Source: Colwellia sp.
Lineage (GTDB): Bacteria > Pseudomonadota > Gammaproteobacteria > Enterobacterales > Alteromonadaceae
Length of the DNA stretch: 64,000 nt
Assembly: GCA_013215385.1 (NCBI GenBank)
Contig: JABSOY010000024.1
Location: 1 to 64,000, forward strand
Direction of reading: 5' to 3'
Shown one piece after another: positions 35,178 through 44,427 of this stretch (position 1 is its first letter; every line of letters begins with the position of its first letter). The position numbers and the translations under genes are program-made. Under the pieces are notes generated by a model that saw only the letters and a program-made list of their open reading frames with translations, was not told the DNA's origin and searched no databases.

Positions 35178-35678
35178 GTGGCGGTTGTGAGTAACTTACT
35201 TGCCTTGAATCGTGATTGGCATATTCGTGAATTATGCGACCTAGAGCCGAGAGAAATGCGAGTGTTACTTAATATTGGCTCATATATGCCAATTAATTCT
35301 GCAGATATTGCTTATCAGTCACGTATCGATTCATATAACGTCAGTCGAGCGGTGAAAGCACTCGATAAGAAAAACTTACTTGATATTCGACGAGATGAAA
35401 AAAGCAAAAATATAAAAATATTGGCTTTAAACGAACAAGGTAAAGCGCTTTATCGTCAACTAACTCGCGCTATGGAAATAAGATCGACCGAGCTTGAGAG
35501 TGTTTTAACACCAGATGAAACGACTGCCTTCTATACTATGCTCAGTAAGATTGAAGAAAAAGCTGAGCATCTATTAGCGAAGCAGGCATTAGCAAAAATA
35601 GCAGAAGGTCAAGAAGCGCCTGCGGATCAAAAAGAACTAGTGCGCTGGTATAAAAAAAGTTTGAACGGAGAACTTTAA
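35178..35678 (+). CDS. MarR family transcriptional regulator, start uncertain
   Basis: This winged-helix repressor of at least 166 residues has the recognition region INSADIAYQSRIDSYNVSRA and the wing DIRRDEKSKNIKI. It is probably a redox- or small-ligand-responsive repressor of the divergent AhpD-like gene and of itself. GTG at 35178 lacks a ribosome-binding site and falls inside a conserved stretch: the frame is open back to 35058 and encodes ITEPLDLTTHLPFR, typical of MarR N-termini. No ATG, GTG or TTG lies in that extension. AGG at 35082 is spaced well for an ATT at 35091 (I/M-INSARNK), so an ATT start or a mutated ATG is possible. Confidence 0.82.
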   Translation: MAVVSNLLALNRDWHIRELCDLEPREMRVLLNIGSYMPINSADIAYQSRIDSYNVSRAVKALDKKNLLDIRRDEKSKNIKILALNEQGKALYRQLTRAMEIRSTELESVLTPDETTAFYTMLSKIEEKAEHLLAKQALAKIAEGQEAPADQKELVRWYKKSLNGEL

Positions 35679-35694
35679 AATTTTCTTTACTAAC

Positions 35695-35725
35695 TCTGAG
35701 CTAAGTCTGAGCTAAGTCTGAGCTA
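35695..35725. repeat. 11-bp tandem repeat, 2.8 copies
   Basis: TCTGAGCTAAG at 35695 and 35706, then TCTGAGCTA at 35717. It fills the 44-bp space between convergent genes and runs into the transglycosylase stop codon, so slippage would alter only the 3' end region. Confidence 0.9.
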
Positions 35726-36388
35726 GATTTCAGTTAAATATCGTTGATGTAATATTTTAACTCGCTCCACATACATTTTAGTTTCAGGGTAGGGCGGTAC
35801 ACCATTGTACTTTTTAACAGCCCCTTCTCCCGCATTATAAGCGGCTGAAACTAAAGTTATATTCCCGCCGTATTTCCTTATTAATCGCGCTAAATGTCTA
35901 CTGCCTGCCTTAATATTTTGTCGAGCATCAAATGAATTTTTCAAACCTAGCTCTTTTGCTGTTTCAGGCATAAGTTGCATCAGCCCTTGCGCGCCAGTTT
36001 TTGATAATGCTCGTGGATCAAAATGTGATTCTGCATGGATAACAGCGCGAATAAGTGCATGATCTATATTATAAAGTCTCGCTTGCTGATTAATCGTTTT
36101 GTTAAAGTGGCGAGGGAAAAGTCGGGTATTATGCCAATTAACTAATGAATTTAGCTGACAAGCAAAACAGCCGACCCGTATTTGTTGGTAATGAATGTCG
36201 ACAGGAGCAATATCAGAAAAAGAACTGATGCCTTTTGCTGATTTATATTGGTAAACGGACACACCATCTTCGGAAGTTTTCCCTTGTACAACAAGAGAGC
36301 TAGAGATAAACAGCACTAAAACAATATAAAGTGACAGCGTTAGCTTCAATGCCTTTTCTCCTATATTTTGCGATGAAACGCTATGCAT
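35723..36388 (-). CDS. Periplasmic lytic transglycosylase (SLT domain)
   Basis: This 221-residue protein has a hydrophobic signal (about 15-36). A short DUF4124-like segment (VYQYKSAKGISSFSDIAP) precedes the SLT domain (about 95-215), which has the catalytic Glu in VIHAESHFDP, TGAQGLMQLMPETA, and AAYNAGEGAVKKY. It cleaves murein strands; small single-domain members often work in envelope machine assembly or turnover. It is the last gene of a reverse-strand run after tadA, about 95 bp away. Confidence 0.92.
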   Translation of the reverse strand: MHSVSSQNIGEKALKLTLSLYIVLVLFISSSLVVQGKTSEDGVSVYQYKSAKGISSFSDIAPVDIHYQQIRVGCFACQLNSLVNWHNTRLFPRHFNKTINQQARLYNIDHALIRAVIHAESHFDPRALSKTGAQGLMQLMPETAKELGLKNSFDARQNIKAGSRHLARLIRKYGGNITLVSAAYNAGEGAVKKYNGVPPYPETKMYVERVKILHQRYLTEI

Positions 36389-36482
36389 TATATTTTTTGG
36401 TAGGGTGTAAGTACTAATATAAATTCTAAACTATCCAATCAAGACTGGATTGAAGAAAAATTAGTGTTTAGCATTAAGGTAA

Positions 36483-36995
36483 TTATAGTGCGAGTTTACT
36501 TTTTTTCTTTAATGCTTTTTTCTCTGCTCTGCGGCGTTTAAAAAAAGCAGACAATAACTGGCTACTTTCTTCCGCCATCACACCAGAGTGTACTTCAATT
36601 TGATGATTATGTTTATCGTCACAAAGTAAGTTAAAAGCACTACCTGCCGCGCCCGTTTTTAAATCGGTTGTCGCGTAAACAACACGTTTTATTCGACTGT
36701 GTACTAATAAACCCGCGCACATCGGGCAGGGCTCTAAAGTTACGTAAAGTGTACAGTCAAGTAAACGGTAGTTCTGTAACACTGTGCCTGCCTGGCGAAC
36801 CGCAACCATTTCAGCATGGGCTGACGGGTCGTTCAAGCTAATAGATTGATTATAGCCTTCGCTAATTATTATATTATTGGCGACCACTACAGCGCCAACG
36901 GGAATTTCGTCAATCGTTTCAGCCTGCTGAGCAAGTTCATAAGCACGTTGCATAAACTGTAGATCTAATGCTTGTTGCTCTTCACTGACCGTCAT
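36483..36995 (-). CDS. tadA: tRNA-specific adenosine deaminase
   Basis: This 170-residue zinc enzyme converts A34 to inosine in tRNA-Arg. The deaminase motifs are intact: HAEM (zinc His and catalytic Glu, about residues 60-63) and PCPMCAG (two zinc Cys, about 90-96). A basic C-terminal tail (KRRRAEKKALKKKSK) is longer than in E. coli. The ATG overlaps the hemW stop (TAATG), so translation is probably coupled. Confidence 0.95.
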   Translation of the reverse strand: MTVSEEQQALDLQFMQRAYELAQQAETIDEIPVGAVVVANNIIISEGYNQSISLNDPSAHAEMVAVRQAGTVLQNYRLLDCTLYVTLEPCPMCAGLLVHSRIKRVVYATTDLKTGAAGSAFNLLCDDKHNHQIEVHSGVMAEESSQLLSAFFKRRRAEKKALKKKSKLAL

Positions 36996-38143
36996 TATAA
37001 AAACATCTCTAATAAATCATTCAAATAACGATGGCCAAGTTTAGAAACCTGCCAGCTGCCGTCTGCGTTTTCGGTCATTAGTTCTTTTTGCTTAGCTATG
37101 GTTAAATTTGGCAAAATAGTATCGACAGACAGTCCAGTACGGCTTTGATAGTCAGCTAAGGTAAAACTGCTGAATAAACGTAGTCTATTCATCATGTATT
37201 CAAAGGGCAGCTCGTCTTTGCTTACTTCGTTAAGGTGATCTAAATGGACACGACTATTATCTAAATAGCCCTTTGGATGCTTAACTTTTACTGTACGATA
37301 AACCTTCTGGTTAATGGGGTCAGTAATTTTTCCGTGGGAGCCACAACCTATGCCTAAGTAGTCACCGAATTGCCAATAGTTGATATTGTGCTGGCATTCA
37401 AAGCCGGGTTTACAGTAAGCAGAAATTTCATATTGTTGATAACCTGCATCCGCCAATAAGGCAATGCCTTGGTCTTGAATATCCCATAATACTTCGTCTT
37501 CAGGCAACTTTGGCGGACGTGAATGAAAAGCCGTATTAGGCTCTATGGTTAATTGATACCAAGACAAATGTGTCGGATTAAGTGAAACTGCTGTAGTTAA
37601 ATCGTCAAGGGCATTAGCGATATTCTGCTGAGGTAAACCGTGCATCAAATCAAGATTAAAAGTTTCTATGCCACATGAATAGGCAAGCTCAGCCGCTTTT
37701 TTAGCTTGATTGCTATCATGAATTCGACCCAGTTTAATTAACTTGTCTGATTCGAAGCTTTGTACCCCAATTGATAGCCTTGAAACGCCGCCGTTGAAAA
37801 AGCCAATAAACTTCTCGGCTTCTACCGTGCCGGGATTGGCTTCTAAGGTAATTTCAATATCGTCTTTGTGTTCAAAGCGTGCAAGTACTTGCGTTAATAA
37901 CTTTTCAATGGCCGGAGCTGAAAACAAACTAGGCGTACCGCCACCTATAAAAATACTGTGTAATGGGCGATCACTTAAAGCAAACTTAGCAATATCGGTA
38001 TCTAAATCTTCAATAAGATTTTTTACGTATTCCTGCTCAGGTATCTCGGCTTTTAGCGCATGAGAATTAAAATCACAGTACGGACACTTTTCCACACACC
38101 AAGGTATGTGGATATATAGAGAGAGTGGGGGAGCTTGTAACAC
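36995..38143 (-). CDS. hemW: Radical SAM family heme chaperone HemW
   Basis: This 382-residue protein has the radical-SAM cluster motif CVEKCPYCDF near residue 16, a GGGTPSL strand, and the HemW/HemN-like C-terminal domain (FEYMMNRLRLF). HemW lacks coproporphyrinogen oxidase activity in studied species and binds heme for delivery to respiratory enzymes. Start is GTG at 38143, two bases after the rdgB stop, within the conserved rdgB-hemW-tadA run. Confidence 0.95.
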   Translation of the reverse strand: MLQAPPLSLYIHIPWCVEKCPYCDFNSHALKAEIPEQEYVKNLIEDLDTDIAKFALSDRPLHSIFIGGGTPSLFSAPAIEKLLTQVLARFEHKDDIEITLEANPGTVEAEKFIGFFNGGVSRLSIGVQSFESDKLIKLGRIHDSNQAKKAAELAYSCGIETFNLDLMHGLPQQNIANALDDLTTAVSLNPTHLSWYQLTIEPNTAFHSRPPKLPEDEVLWDIQDQGIALLADAGYQQYEISAYCKPGFECQHNINYWQFGDYLGIGCGSHGKITDPINQKVYRTVKVKHPKGYLDNSRVHLDHLNEVSKDELPFEYMMNRLRLFSSFTLADYQSRTGLSVDTILPNLTIAKQKELMTENADGSWQVSKLGHRYLNDLLEMFL

Positions 38144-38145
38144 GA

Positions 38146-38739
38146 TTATTTAACACCAAAATGTTGCACAAGTTTTGCCAGTGCTTGACCGCGATGACTT
38201 AAACTATTTTTTAAATCGCGTGGTAATTGCGCCGAGGTCATTTGCTGTTGTTCTTGCCAAAAAACAGGGTCATAGCCAAATCCTTGGTCTCCTATTTTCT
38301 CGCGAGTAATACTGCCTTCCCAAACGCCATGACAAATAATAGGCGTTGGATCGTTTTCGTGCTTCATATAAACCAAAACACAATGAAAGCGTGCCGTGCG
38401 TTGTTTGTCTGGCGTATTTTCTAAAGCCTGTAATAGTTTATTGGTATTATCTTCATCTGTGGCATTTTCACCGGCATAACGGGCAGAGTAAACGCCAGGT
38501 GTGCCATCTAAGGCATCAACTTCTAAGCCTGAATCGTCAGCGATTGCCGGTAAACCGGTGATCTTTGCTGCATGACGCGCTTTAATAATGGCATTTTCAA
38601 CAAAGGTAGTGCCTGTTTCTGCAACTTCACAAACATTGAATTCGCTTTGTGGTTTTATTTCAATATTGTGTGCGGCCAATAAATGGCTAAGCTCTTTTAC
38701 TTTACCTTTGTTGCCTGTGGCTAATACTATGGTTGACAT
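38146..38739 (-). CDS. rdgB: XTP/dITP diphosphatase
   Basis: This 197-residue house-cleaning nucleotidase of the HAM1 family hydrolyses XTP, ITP and dITP. Signatures: VLATGNKGKVKEL at the N-terminus, DDSGLEVDALDGTPGVYSAR split about residues 68-86, GFGYDPVFW and SHRGQAL. It is preceded by a terminator-like hairpin after the DUF4426 gene, so it may have its own promoter. Confidence 0.96.
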   Translation of the reverse strand: MSTIVLATGNKGKVKELSHLLAAHNIEIKPQSEFNVCEVAETGTTFVENAIIKARHAAKITGLPAIADDSGLEVDALDGTPGVYSARYAGENATDEDNTNKLLQALENTPDKQRTARFHCVLVYMKHENDPTPIICHGVWEGSITREKIGDQGFGYDPVFWQEQQQMTSAQLPRDLKNSLSHRGQALAKLVQHFGVK

Positions 38740-38761
38740 TTTTATACCTGAAAATTTAGAT

Positions 38762-38794
38762 GAAAAAATAAAATCAGGGATCAGCCTGATTTTA
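38762..38794 (-). terminator. Terminator or attenuator between DUF4426 gene and rdgB
   Basis: AAAATCAGG (38770-38778) pairs perfectly with CCTGATTTT (38785-38793) over a 6-base loop. On the reverse strand it is followed by a T-rich tract (ATTTTTTC). It sits inside an otherwise continuous gene run. Confidence 0.75.
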
Positions 38795-38823
38795 TAGAAA
38801 GCGTTAAGAATACTTAGTAATGA

Positions 38824-39264
38824 TTAATCAACATAAAACTTTTGTTTAAATTTTAGTTGCTGAGTTTCTTTGCCGTCGTTGATAGTGATATCAAAGTAGA
38901 AAGTTTCTTCATTGCTGTAATTGATTTGGGCTAAATAATAAATTGCGTCGCCTTCTTTTACTTCGTCAAACGATAGCGTTTTTATTTGGCCAAGATCATT
39001 ACGCGCGGTACCACGAATGGCTACAGTTTTAGCCGGTTTTGATTTTTGGCTGTCATCTAATACCGAAATATTAATTAAGCCATTAAAACGGCTGCGTTCA
39101 ATATTATAAGCTTTTGCTATTGCAGGTGTTAAAAATGTAGCATTTATTGCCATATAATGAATTTGCATTGACCCCATTTTTTTCATGTTTTCAGCAAAAA
39201 CGTTACTGACTAACGTTAGTGAAACTAAAAGGGTGAAAATTGCGGTTTGTAATAATTTCTTCAT
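38824..39264 (-). CDS. DUF4426 domain protein, exported
   Basis: This 146-residue protein has a signal peptide ending near VFA-EN (about 24) and a beta-rich DUF4426 domain (MGSMQIHYMAINATFLTP; YNIERSRFNGLINISVLD; FYFDITINDGK). Function is unknown. Its place between yggT and rdgB is conserved in marine gammaproteobacteria. Confidence 0.85.
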   Translation of the reverse strand: MKKLLQTAIFTLLVSLTLVSNVFAENMKKMGSMQIHYMAINATFLTPAIAKAYNIERSRFNGLINISVLDDSQKSKPAKTVAIRGTARNDLGQIKTLSFDEVKEGDAIYYLAQINYSNEETFYFDITINDGKETQQLKFKQKFYVD

Positions 39265-39307
39265 AATGAGTTCCTTATTGATCTCAATTATTCATACATT
39301 TAATAAG

Positions 39308-39341
39308 ACAGGTTTTATGGACAAATGATTACAAAACCTGT
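39308..39341 (-). terminator. Weak hairpin between yggT and DUF4426 gene
   Basis: ACAGGTTTT (39308-39316) pairs with AAAACCTGT (39333-39341) over a 16-base loop. On the reverse strand it is followed by CTTATT only, so it may be a weak terminator or processing site. Confidence 0.35.
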
Positions 39342-39358
39342 TTATGATGCACTAGGTC

Positions 39359-39907
39359 TTATAGTATAGCCCAACCAGGCACTGCACCTGATAAGAAAAT
39401 ATTAACCACGTTAAGTAATAAAAATGCGATGATTATCGATAAATCTAAACCACCAATACTTGGTATTATGCGTCTTATTGGTTTTAAAAAAGGTTCAGTT
39501 AATTGGTTTAGTATTGCTTGTGTTGGGTTATAACCTTGTACTACCCAGCTCATTAACGCCATAACTAACATCAACATAAACAACAACACACCGCTTTGTT
39601 TGATTAAGTAAATAAACCCTAAATAAAGCGCAGTAATAATATTTATATCGCCACCGTTAAGCAGTGGCACAATAATAAATTTTAATGAAGCAACTGCAAA
39701 TGCTAATAACAAGGTTGGCACATCAATCCCACCAAAGCCGGGAATAACTCGACGCAACGGAATAACTGCTGGGTTGGTCACTTTTACAATAAATTGACTG
39801 AGTGGGTTATAAAAATCAGCTCGTACTACTTGTAACCATACACGTAAAACTAACAACATTAATAATGCATCAAAGGCAAAACTCAGCAAATAATTAATGG
39901 CTTCCAT
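39359..39907 (-). CDS. YggT family membrane protein
   Basis: This membrane protein of about 182 residues has two repeated YGGT units (LRVWLQVVRADFYNPLSQFI...PLRRVIPGFGGIDV and LTEPFLKPIRRIIPSIGGLDL, each shown in part) and about four or five membrane helices. It is linked to osmotic tolerance and envelope or division functions in other bacteria. The frame reaches TTG 39919, but GGAGA lies 5 bases before ATG 39907, which decides the start. It follows proC. Confidence 0.9.
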   Translation of the reverse strand: MEAINYLLSFAFDALLMLLVLRVWLQVVRADFYNPLSQFIVKVTNPAVIPLRRVIPGFGGIDVPTLLLAFAVASLKFIIVPLLNGGDINIITALYLGFIYLIKQSGVLLFMLMLVMALMSWVVQGYNPTQAILNQLTEPFLKPIRRIIPSIGGLDLSIIIAFLLLNVVNIFLSGAVPGWAIL

Positions 39908-39950
39908 CGACTTCTCCAAAACTTAATAATTGATAAAAATTCAAATTTGT

Positions 39951-40766
39951 TTAAACGTTATTTTGCGCCATTTCTTTAGCGCGATGCAATGCACTATTCA
40001 TCGCATTTGTTACTATTTGTTCCAAGCCGTCATCAATAAAGGAATTAATGGCTGCGTTCGTAGTGCCACCCTTTGACGTAACGTTAGCGCGCAGTTCACT
40101 GATAGGAATATCATTGTTGGCTACCATTTGAGTTGCTCCTAATGCGGTTTGTTGTACTAACTCTCGGCTTTCTTTTTCCGTAAAACCAAATGCTAAAGCC
40201 TGTTTTTCCATAGCTTCCATGAATAAGAAAAAGTACGCTGGACCTGAACCGGAAATGGCAGTTATCTGGTCAATCTCATCTTCTGTAGTTAACCATTTTA
40301 CAATACCCACCGAGCTCATTAACGCATCGGCAACTTGTTTTTGCTGGTCACTTACTTTTTCAGCAGCATAAAGACCAGTAACGCCAAGTCCTAATTGTGA
40401 AGGCGTATTTGGCATGGTGCGAATAATTGCACATGGATTTACTAACGCATTTTGCATTTGAGCGACAGTGCAACCAGCTGCAACAGAGATAAAGCACTTG
40501 TTGCTAATATTAATAGTTTCGCTAATCTTTTGACAAACACTGGTAATTAAATGAGGTTTAACACCCAGTACAATAAAGTCAGCAAAGTTAGCCGCTGCAA
40601 TGTTATTGTCGGTCTCTAGAATGCCAAGTTGTTCTTTTAACGCTAGGCGTTTTTCAGGAGAAGGATTCGACACCATAATATCTTTAGCGCTAAAACCCGT
40701 TTTTACTAAGCCAGAAATAATAGCGCCATTCATATTACCTGCGCCAATAAAAGCTATTTTTGTCAT
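39951..40766 (-). CDS. proC: Pyrroline-5-carboxylate reductase
   Basis: This 271-residue enzyme carries out the last step of proline synthesis. It has an N-terminal Rossmann motif (IAFIGAGNMNGAIISGL), VAAGCTV and IIRTMPNTPSQLG mid-domain, and the dimer/substrate helix region with AISGSGPAYFFLFMEAM and TSKGGTTNAAI. It lies between yggS and yggT, the usual order. Confidence 0.96.
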   Translation of the reverse strand: MTKIAFIGAGNMNGAIISGLVKTGFSAKDIMVSNPSPEKRLALKEQLGILETDNNIAAANFADFIVLGVKPHLITSVCQKISETINISNKCFISVAAGCTVAQMQNALVNPCAIIRTMPNTPSQLGLGVTGLYAAEKVSDQQKQVADALMSSVGIVKWLTTEDEIDQITAISGSGPAYFFLFMEAMEKQALAFGFTEKESRELVQQTALGATQMVANNDIPISELRANVTSKGGTTNAAINSFIDDGLEQIVTNAMNSALHRAKEMAQNNV

Positions 40767-40853
40767 TATATACCTGTAAATAATATCGATCGAAATGGAT
40801 TTAATAATTTCGCTATTGTAACGAATAAAGCGTTAATAAAGTGAAATAGATTG

Positions 40854-41534
40854 TTATTTATCTTCTCTTGCACCAAAAATAGCTGAGCCTACTCTTACCA
40901 TGGTTGAACCGGCATTAATCGCGGCAACTAAATCGCCAGACATACCCATTGATAATGTATCAACACTAGGATGAAGTTTTTGTAGTTCAATGAAAAGTTG
41001 TTGCATCTTTTCAAAGCTCTGGCTTGAAGCATTTTTTTCAGGAATCGCCATTAAGCCACGCAAAGTTAAATGTTCGCATTCTTGTATAACGTTAACGAGG
41101 TCATAAAGTTCACCAACCGTTACTCCAGACTTACTTTTCTCACCACTAATATTGACTTGTAAACAAACGTTGAGGGGAGTATCTTTGCTAGACCTATGAT
41201 CATTAAGACGTTTTGCTATTTTTATTCGGTCAATACTGTGTACCCATGAAAAATTTTCAGCAATAAGCTTGGTTTTATTTGACTGAATAGGGCCGATGAA
41301 ATGCCAAATGATATCGGTGAATTTCTGTAGCTTATTTATTTTTTCTACCGCTTCTTGAGTGTAACTTTCACCGAATGCGCGTTGACCTGATAAGTAGGCC
41401 TGTTCTATCATTTGGCTTGTTTTAGTTTTACTCACCGCAAGTAATGTTACTTGTTTTGCTGAGCGCATTGCCTGTTGGCAGGCATTAAAAATTTGCAGAT
41501 TTATGTTAGCAATATTATCTTTAATGGATGTCAT
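40854..41534 (-). CDS. PLP homeostasis protein (YggS/PROSC family)
   Basis: This pyridoxal-phosphate binding protein of about 226 residues has the PLP lysine in LLAVSKTK. Other motifs are FGESYTQE, WHFIGPIQSNK, and LSMGMSGDL near the C-terminus. It buffers PLP and affects amino acid pools rather than acting as an enzyme. The frame begins at TTG 41549; ATG 41534 (MTSIKDNI) matches family length better. It is divergent from pilT across about 54 bp. Confidence 0.93.
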   Translation of the reverse strand: MTSIKDNIANINLQIFNACQQAMRSAKQVTLLAVSKTKTSQMIEQAYLSGQRAFGESYTQEAVEKINKLQKFTDIIWHFIGPIQSNKTKLIAENFSWVHSIDRIKIAKRLNDHRSSKDTPLNVCLQVNISGEKSKSGVTVGELYDLVNVIQECEHLTLRGLMAIPEKNASSQSFEKMQQLFIELQKLHPSVDTLSMGMSGDLVAAINAGSTMVRVGSAIFGAREDK

Positions 41535-41588
41535 ATCGTTTTTTGTCAACTTACTTTCAATTTTAAAATGAATTTTTAAGAGGTTCTT

Positions 41589-42632
41589 ATGGATATTACC
41601 GAATTACTGGCCTTTAGTGTGGAAAATAATGCATCAGATTTGCATTTGTCAGCGGGTACTCCGCCATCGATTCGTGTTGATGGCGATGTGCGTAGACTTA
41701 ATATTCCTGCATTTGACGAGAAAGACGTTAATGCTTTGGTCTATGATATTATGAATGATCGCCAACGCAAAGAGTATGAAGAAAAATTAGAAGTCGATTT
41801 TTCTTTTGAAGTACCTAATTTAGCCCGTTTTCGTGTTAATGCTTTCAACCAAAACCGTGGTCCTGCTGCTGTATTTCGTACCATACCCAGTAAAATATTA
41901 TCATTAGACGACTTAGGTTGTCCTGATATTTTCCGTGATATTGCTGATACCCCCCGTGGTTTAGTTTTAGTCACCGGACCGACAGGTTCTGGTAAATCGA
42001 CAACCTTAGCGGCAATGGTCGATTATATTAATAGCACTAAACATGATCATATTCTCACCATAGAAGATCCGATAGAATTTGTTCATGAGAATAAACAGTG
42101 CCTAATTAATCAACGTGAAGTTCATCGCGACACGCTAAGTTTTGGAGCCGCTCTGCGTAGTGCATTACGTGAAGATCCCGATGTTATTCTTGTTGGTGAA
42201 ATGCGAGATTTAGAAACTATTCGTTTGGCAATGACTGCGGCCGAAACAGGTCACTTAGTGTTTGGTACTTTACATACCACGTCAGCACCGAAAACAATTG
42301 ATCGTATTATTGATGTTTTCCCTGGTGAAGAAAAATCAATGGTACGTTCAATGTTGTCTGAGTCCCTTCGAGCAGTTATTTCTCAAACCTTGATTAAAAA
42401 AGTAGGCGGTGGTCGCGTTGCCGCTCATGAAATTATGCTGGGTGTTCCTGCGATTCGAAATTTAATTCGTGAAGACAAAATTGCGCAAATGTATAGTGCG
42501 ATTCAAACAGGTATGTCTAATGGCATGCAAACGATGGATCAATGCTTACAGGGCTTAGTGAATAGAGGATTAATTACCAAGCAACATGCGATGGAAAAAG
42601 CGGTAGATAAAAACCAATTTCGTGGTTATTAA
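41589..42632 (+). CDS. pilT: Type IV pilus retraction ATPase PilT
   Basis: This 347-residue hexameric ATPase depolymerises type IV pili. Walker A GPTGSGKSTT, Asp box (TIEDPIEFVH), Walker B ILVGEMRD, His box (HLVFGTLHTT) and the retraction motif AIRNLIRE are all present. AAGAGG precedes the ATG. The divergent yggS and downstream pilU give the usual pilTU locus. Confidence 0.97.
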   Translation: MDITELLAFSVENNASDLHLSAGTPPSIRVDGDVRRLNIPAFDEKDVNALVYDIMNDRQRKEYEEKLEVDFSFEVPNLARFRVNAFNQNRGPAAVFRTIPSKILSLDDLGCPDIFRDIADTPRGLVLVTGPTGSGKSTTLAAMVDYINSTKHDHILTIEDPIEFVHENKQCLINQREVHRDTLSFGAALRSALREDPDVILVGEMRDLETIRLAMTAAETGHLVFGTLHTTSAPKTIDRIIDVFPGEEKSMVRSMLSESLRAVISQTLIKKVGGGRVAAHEIMLGVPAIRNLIREDKIAQMYSAIQTGMSNGMQTMDQCLQGLVNRGLITKQHAMEKAVDKNQFRGY

Positions 42633-42723
42633 AAGTAAATAGTATTTAGCCTTATCTATTTTATTTAAGGCTTTAATTCTACTTATATCTCCATATTAGG
42701 CTACAAAGATAAGAGAAATAATA

Positions 42724-43851
42724 ATGAATTTTCATAATTTATTACAGAAAATGGTACAAGAAGAAGCATCAGATATGTTTGTTACCGCCAAACTCGCAGT
42801 AAGTGCAAAAGTGAATGGCGAGTTACAAGCGATTGATGATCATCTTTTAACAAGCGATGAATCGTTAGCGCTCGTTCATAATGCTATGAATGACAAACAG
42901 ATAAAACAATTCGAAGAAGAAAAAGAATGTAATTTTGCTATTTCAATTGATGGTATTGGTCGTTTTCGTATTTCTGCTTTTTGGCAACGTGATATGGCTG
43001 GCATGGTTGTTCGACGTATCGTGACTGAAATTCCTGATGTTGATGATTTAGGTTTACCGTCGGTTTTAAAAGATGTAGTGATGTCGAAACGCGGTCTAGT
43101 ACTTTTTGTTGGTGGTACCGGTACCGGTAAGTCAACCTCAATGGCTTCATTGATTGGCTACCGAAATAAAAATTCGCGGGGTCATATTCTTACTATTGAA
43201 GATCCGATCGAATTTGTTCATGAACATGGCCGTTGTATGGTGACACAACGTGAGGTTGGCTTAGATACTGAAAGTTTTGATGCGGCATTAAAAAGTTCAT
43301 TACGACAAGCGCCAGACGTTATTTTAATTGGTGAAATTCGTAATCAAGAGACCATGGAACATGCCTTAAGTTTTGCTGAAACCGGGCATTTATGTATTGC
43401 TACCTTGCATGCTAATAATGCTAACCAAGCCATCGACCGTATTATGCATTTAGTACCGGCAAATCAACACGGCAAGTTATTGTTTGATTTAGCGTTAAAT
43501 TTACGGGGTATTATTGCTCAGCAGTTGATACCAACACGTGATGGTAATGGTCGTGTCGCAGCGATTGAAGTATTACTTAATTCACCTTTTGTCGCAGAAC
43601 TGATTAAAAAAGGTGATATTGGTAGTATTAAAGAAGTCATGAAAAAATCAAAAGAGCAGGGCATGCAAACGTTTGATGGTGCTTTGTTTGAATTGTATCA
43701 AAAAGGCTTGATTAATTATGCTGATGCGCTTCATCATGCGGATTCGCCCAATGATTTACGCTTGATGATCAAATTACGCAGTAACGACCAAGGTGGGACG
43801 GGAGCATTAAGTGGTGTTACCCTTGATGGTTTAGAACCGAAAGACGACTAG
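42724..43851 (+). CDS. pilU: PilT-dependent retraction ATPase PilU
   Basis: This 375-residue paralogue of PilT has Walker A GGTGTGKSTS, TIEDPIEFVHE, LIGEIRN and HLCIATLHANN. The C-terminal tail beyond the PilT length is typical of PilU. It assists force generation during retraction. It starts 91 bp after pilT and ends at a bidirectional terminator. Confidence 0.95.
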   Translation: MNFHNLLQKMVQEEASDMFVTAKLAVSAKVNGELQAIDDHLLTSDESLALVHNAMNDKQIKQFEEEKECNFAISIDGIGRFRISAFWQRDMAGMVVRRIVTEIPDVDDLGLPSVLKDVVMSKRGLVLFVGGTGTGKSTSMASLIGYRNKNSRGHILTIEDPIEFVHEHGRCMVTQREVGLDTESFDAALKSSLRQAPDVILIGEIRNQETMEHALSFAETGHLCIATLHANNANQAIDRIMHLVPANQHGKLLFDLALNLRGIIAQQLIPTRDGNGRVAAIEVLLNSPFVAELIKKGDIGSIKEVMKKSKEQGMQTFDGALFELYQKGLINYADALHHADSPNDLRLMIKLRSNDQGGTGALSGVTLDGLEPKDD

Positions 43852-43895
43852 CCTTACTTAATCTTTAACACTTAATACGAATAAAGACAAAAAAA

Positions 43896-43949
43896 TGTCG
43901 GTTACCATAGCTAATAATTAATTAGTTTGGCAACCGACAATTTATTTTA
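43896..43949. terminator. Bidirectional terminator between pilU and ruvX
   Basis: TGTCGGTTACCA pairs with TGGCAACCGACA (11 of 12 positions), the loop can extend pairing through CTAAT and ATTAG, and A and T runs flank it on both sides. Confidence 0.8.
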
Positions 43950-44381
43950 TCAGTACTGAGCTTCAAAATAGCTTTCTATAATCAACCTTGCCGATTCCGC
44001 ATCAATATTGTCTTTTTTCAAATTACGATAACCACCCTCTGCAAACAATCGCTCTTTTGCATCTGCTGTCGTTAAACGCTCATCTTGAAACTCTACCTTT
44101 AGAGAAAACTTATTAGATAAGCGATTACCAAATTTCTTAGCATCACGGGTGAGTTGTTGTTCACTACCATCCATATTTAAGGGTAAACCGACGACTAAAT
44201 AGTCCGGTAACCATTCTTTGATAAACTTGGTTAATTCCATTTCGTTAGGAATACCATCTTTTGCTTTAATCGAGCCTAAAGGTGAGGCACTGCCGGTAAG
44301 TTCTTGTCCGACAGCAACACCAATATATTTTTTACCAAAATCAAAGCCTAAGATAGTGCGTTGGCCTACTTTATTTACCAC
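43950..44381 (-). CDS. ruvX: RuvX/YqgF family Holliday junction resolvase
   Basis: This 143-residue RNase H-like nuclease has the first catalytic Asp in [26 protein letters not shown], and [11 protein letters not shown]. It acts in DNA recombination or in pre-16S rRNA 5' end processing. It follows yqgE in the conserved gshB-yqgE-ruvX order. Confidence 0.95.
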   Translation of the reverse strand: MVNKVGQRTILGFDFGKKYIGVAVGQELTGSASPLGSIKAKDGIPNEMELTKFIKEWLPDYLVVGLPLNMDGSEQQLTRDAKKFGNRLSNKFSLKVEFQDERLTTADAKERLFAEGGYRNLKKDNIDAESARLIIESYFEAQY

Positions 44382-44427
44382 TTAATTTCCTTAACGTAAA
44401 ATAAACATAAACATAAACATTCTGATT

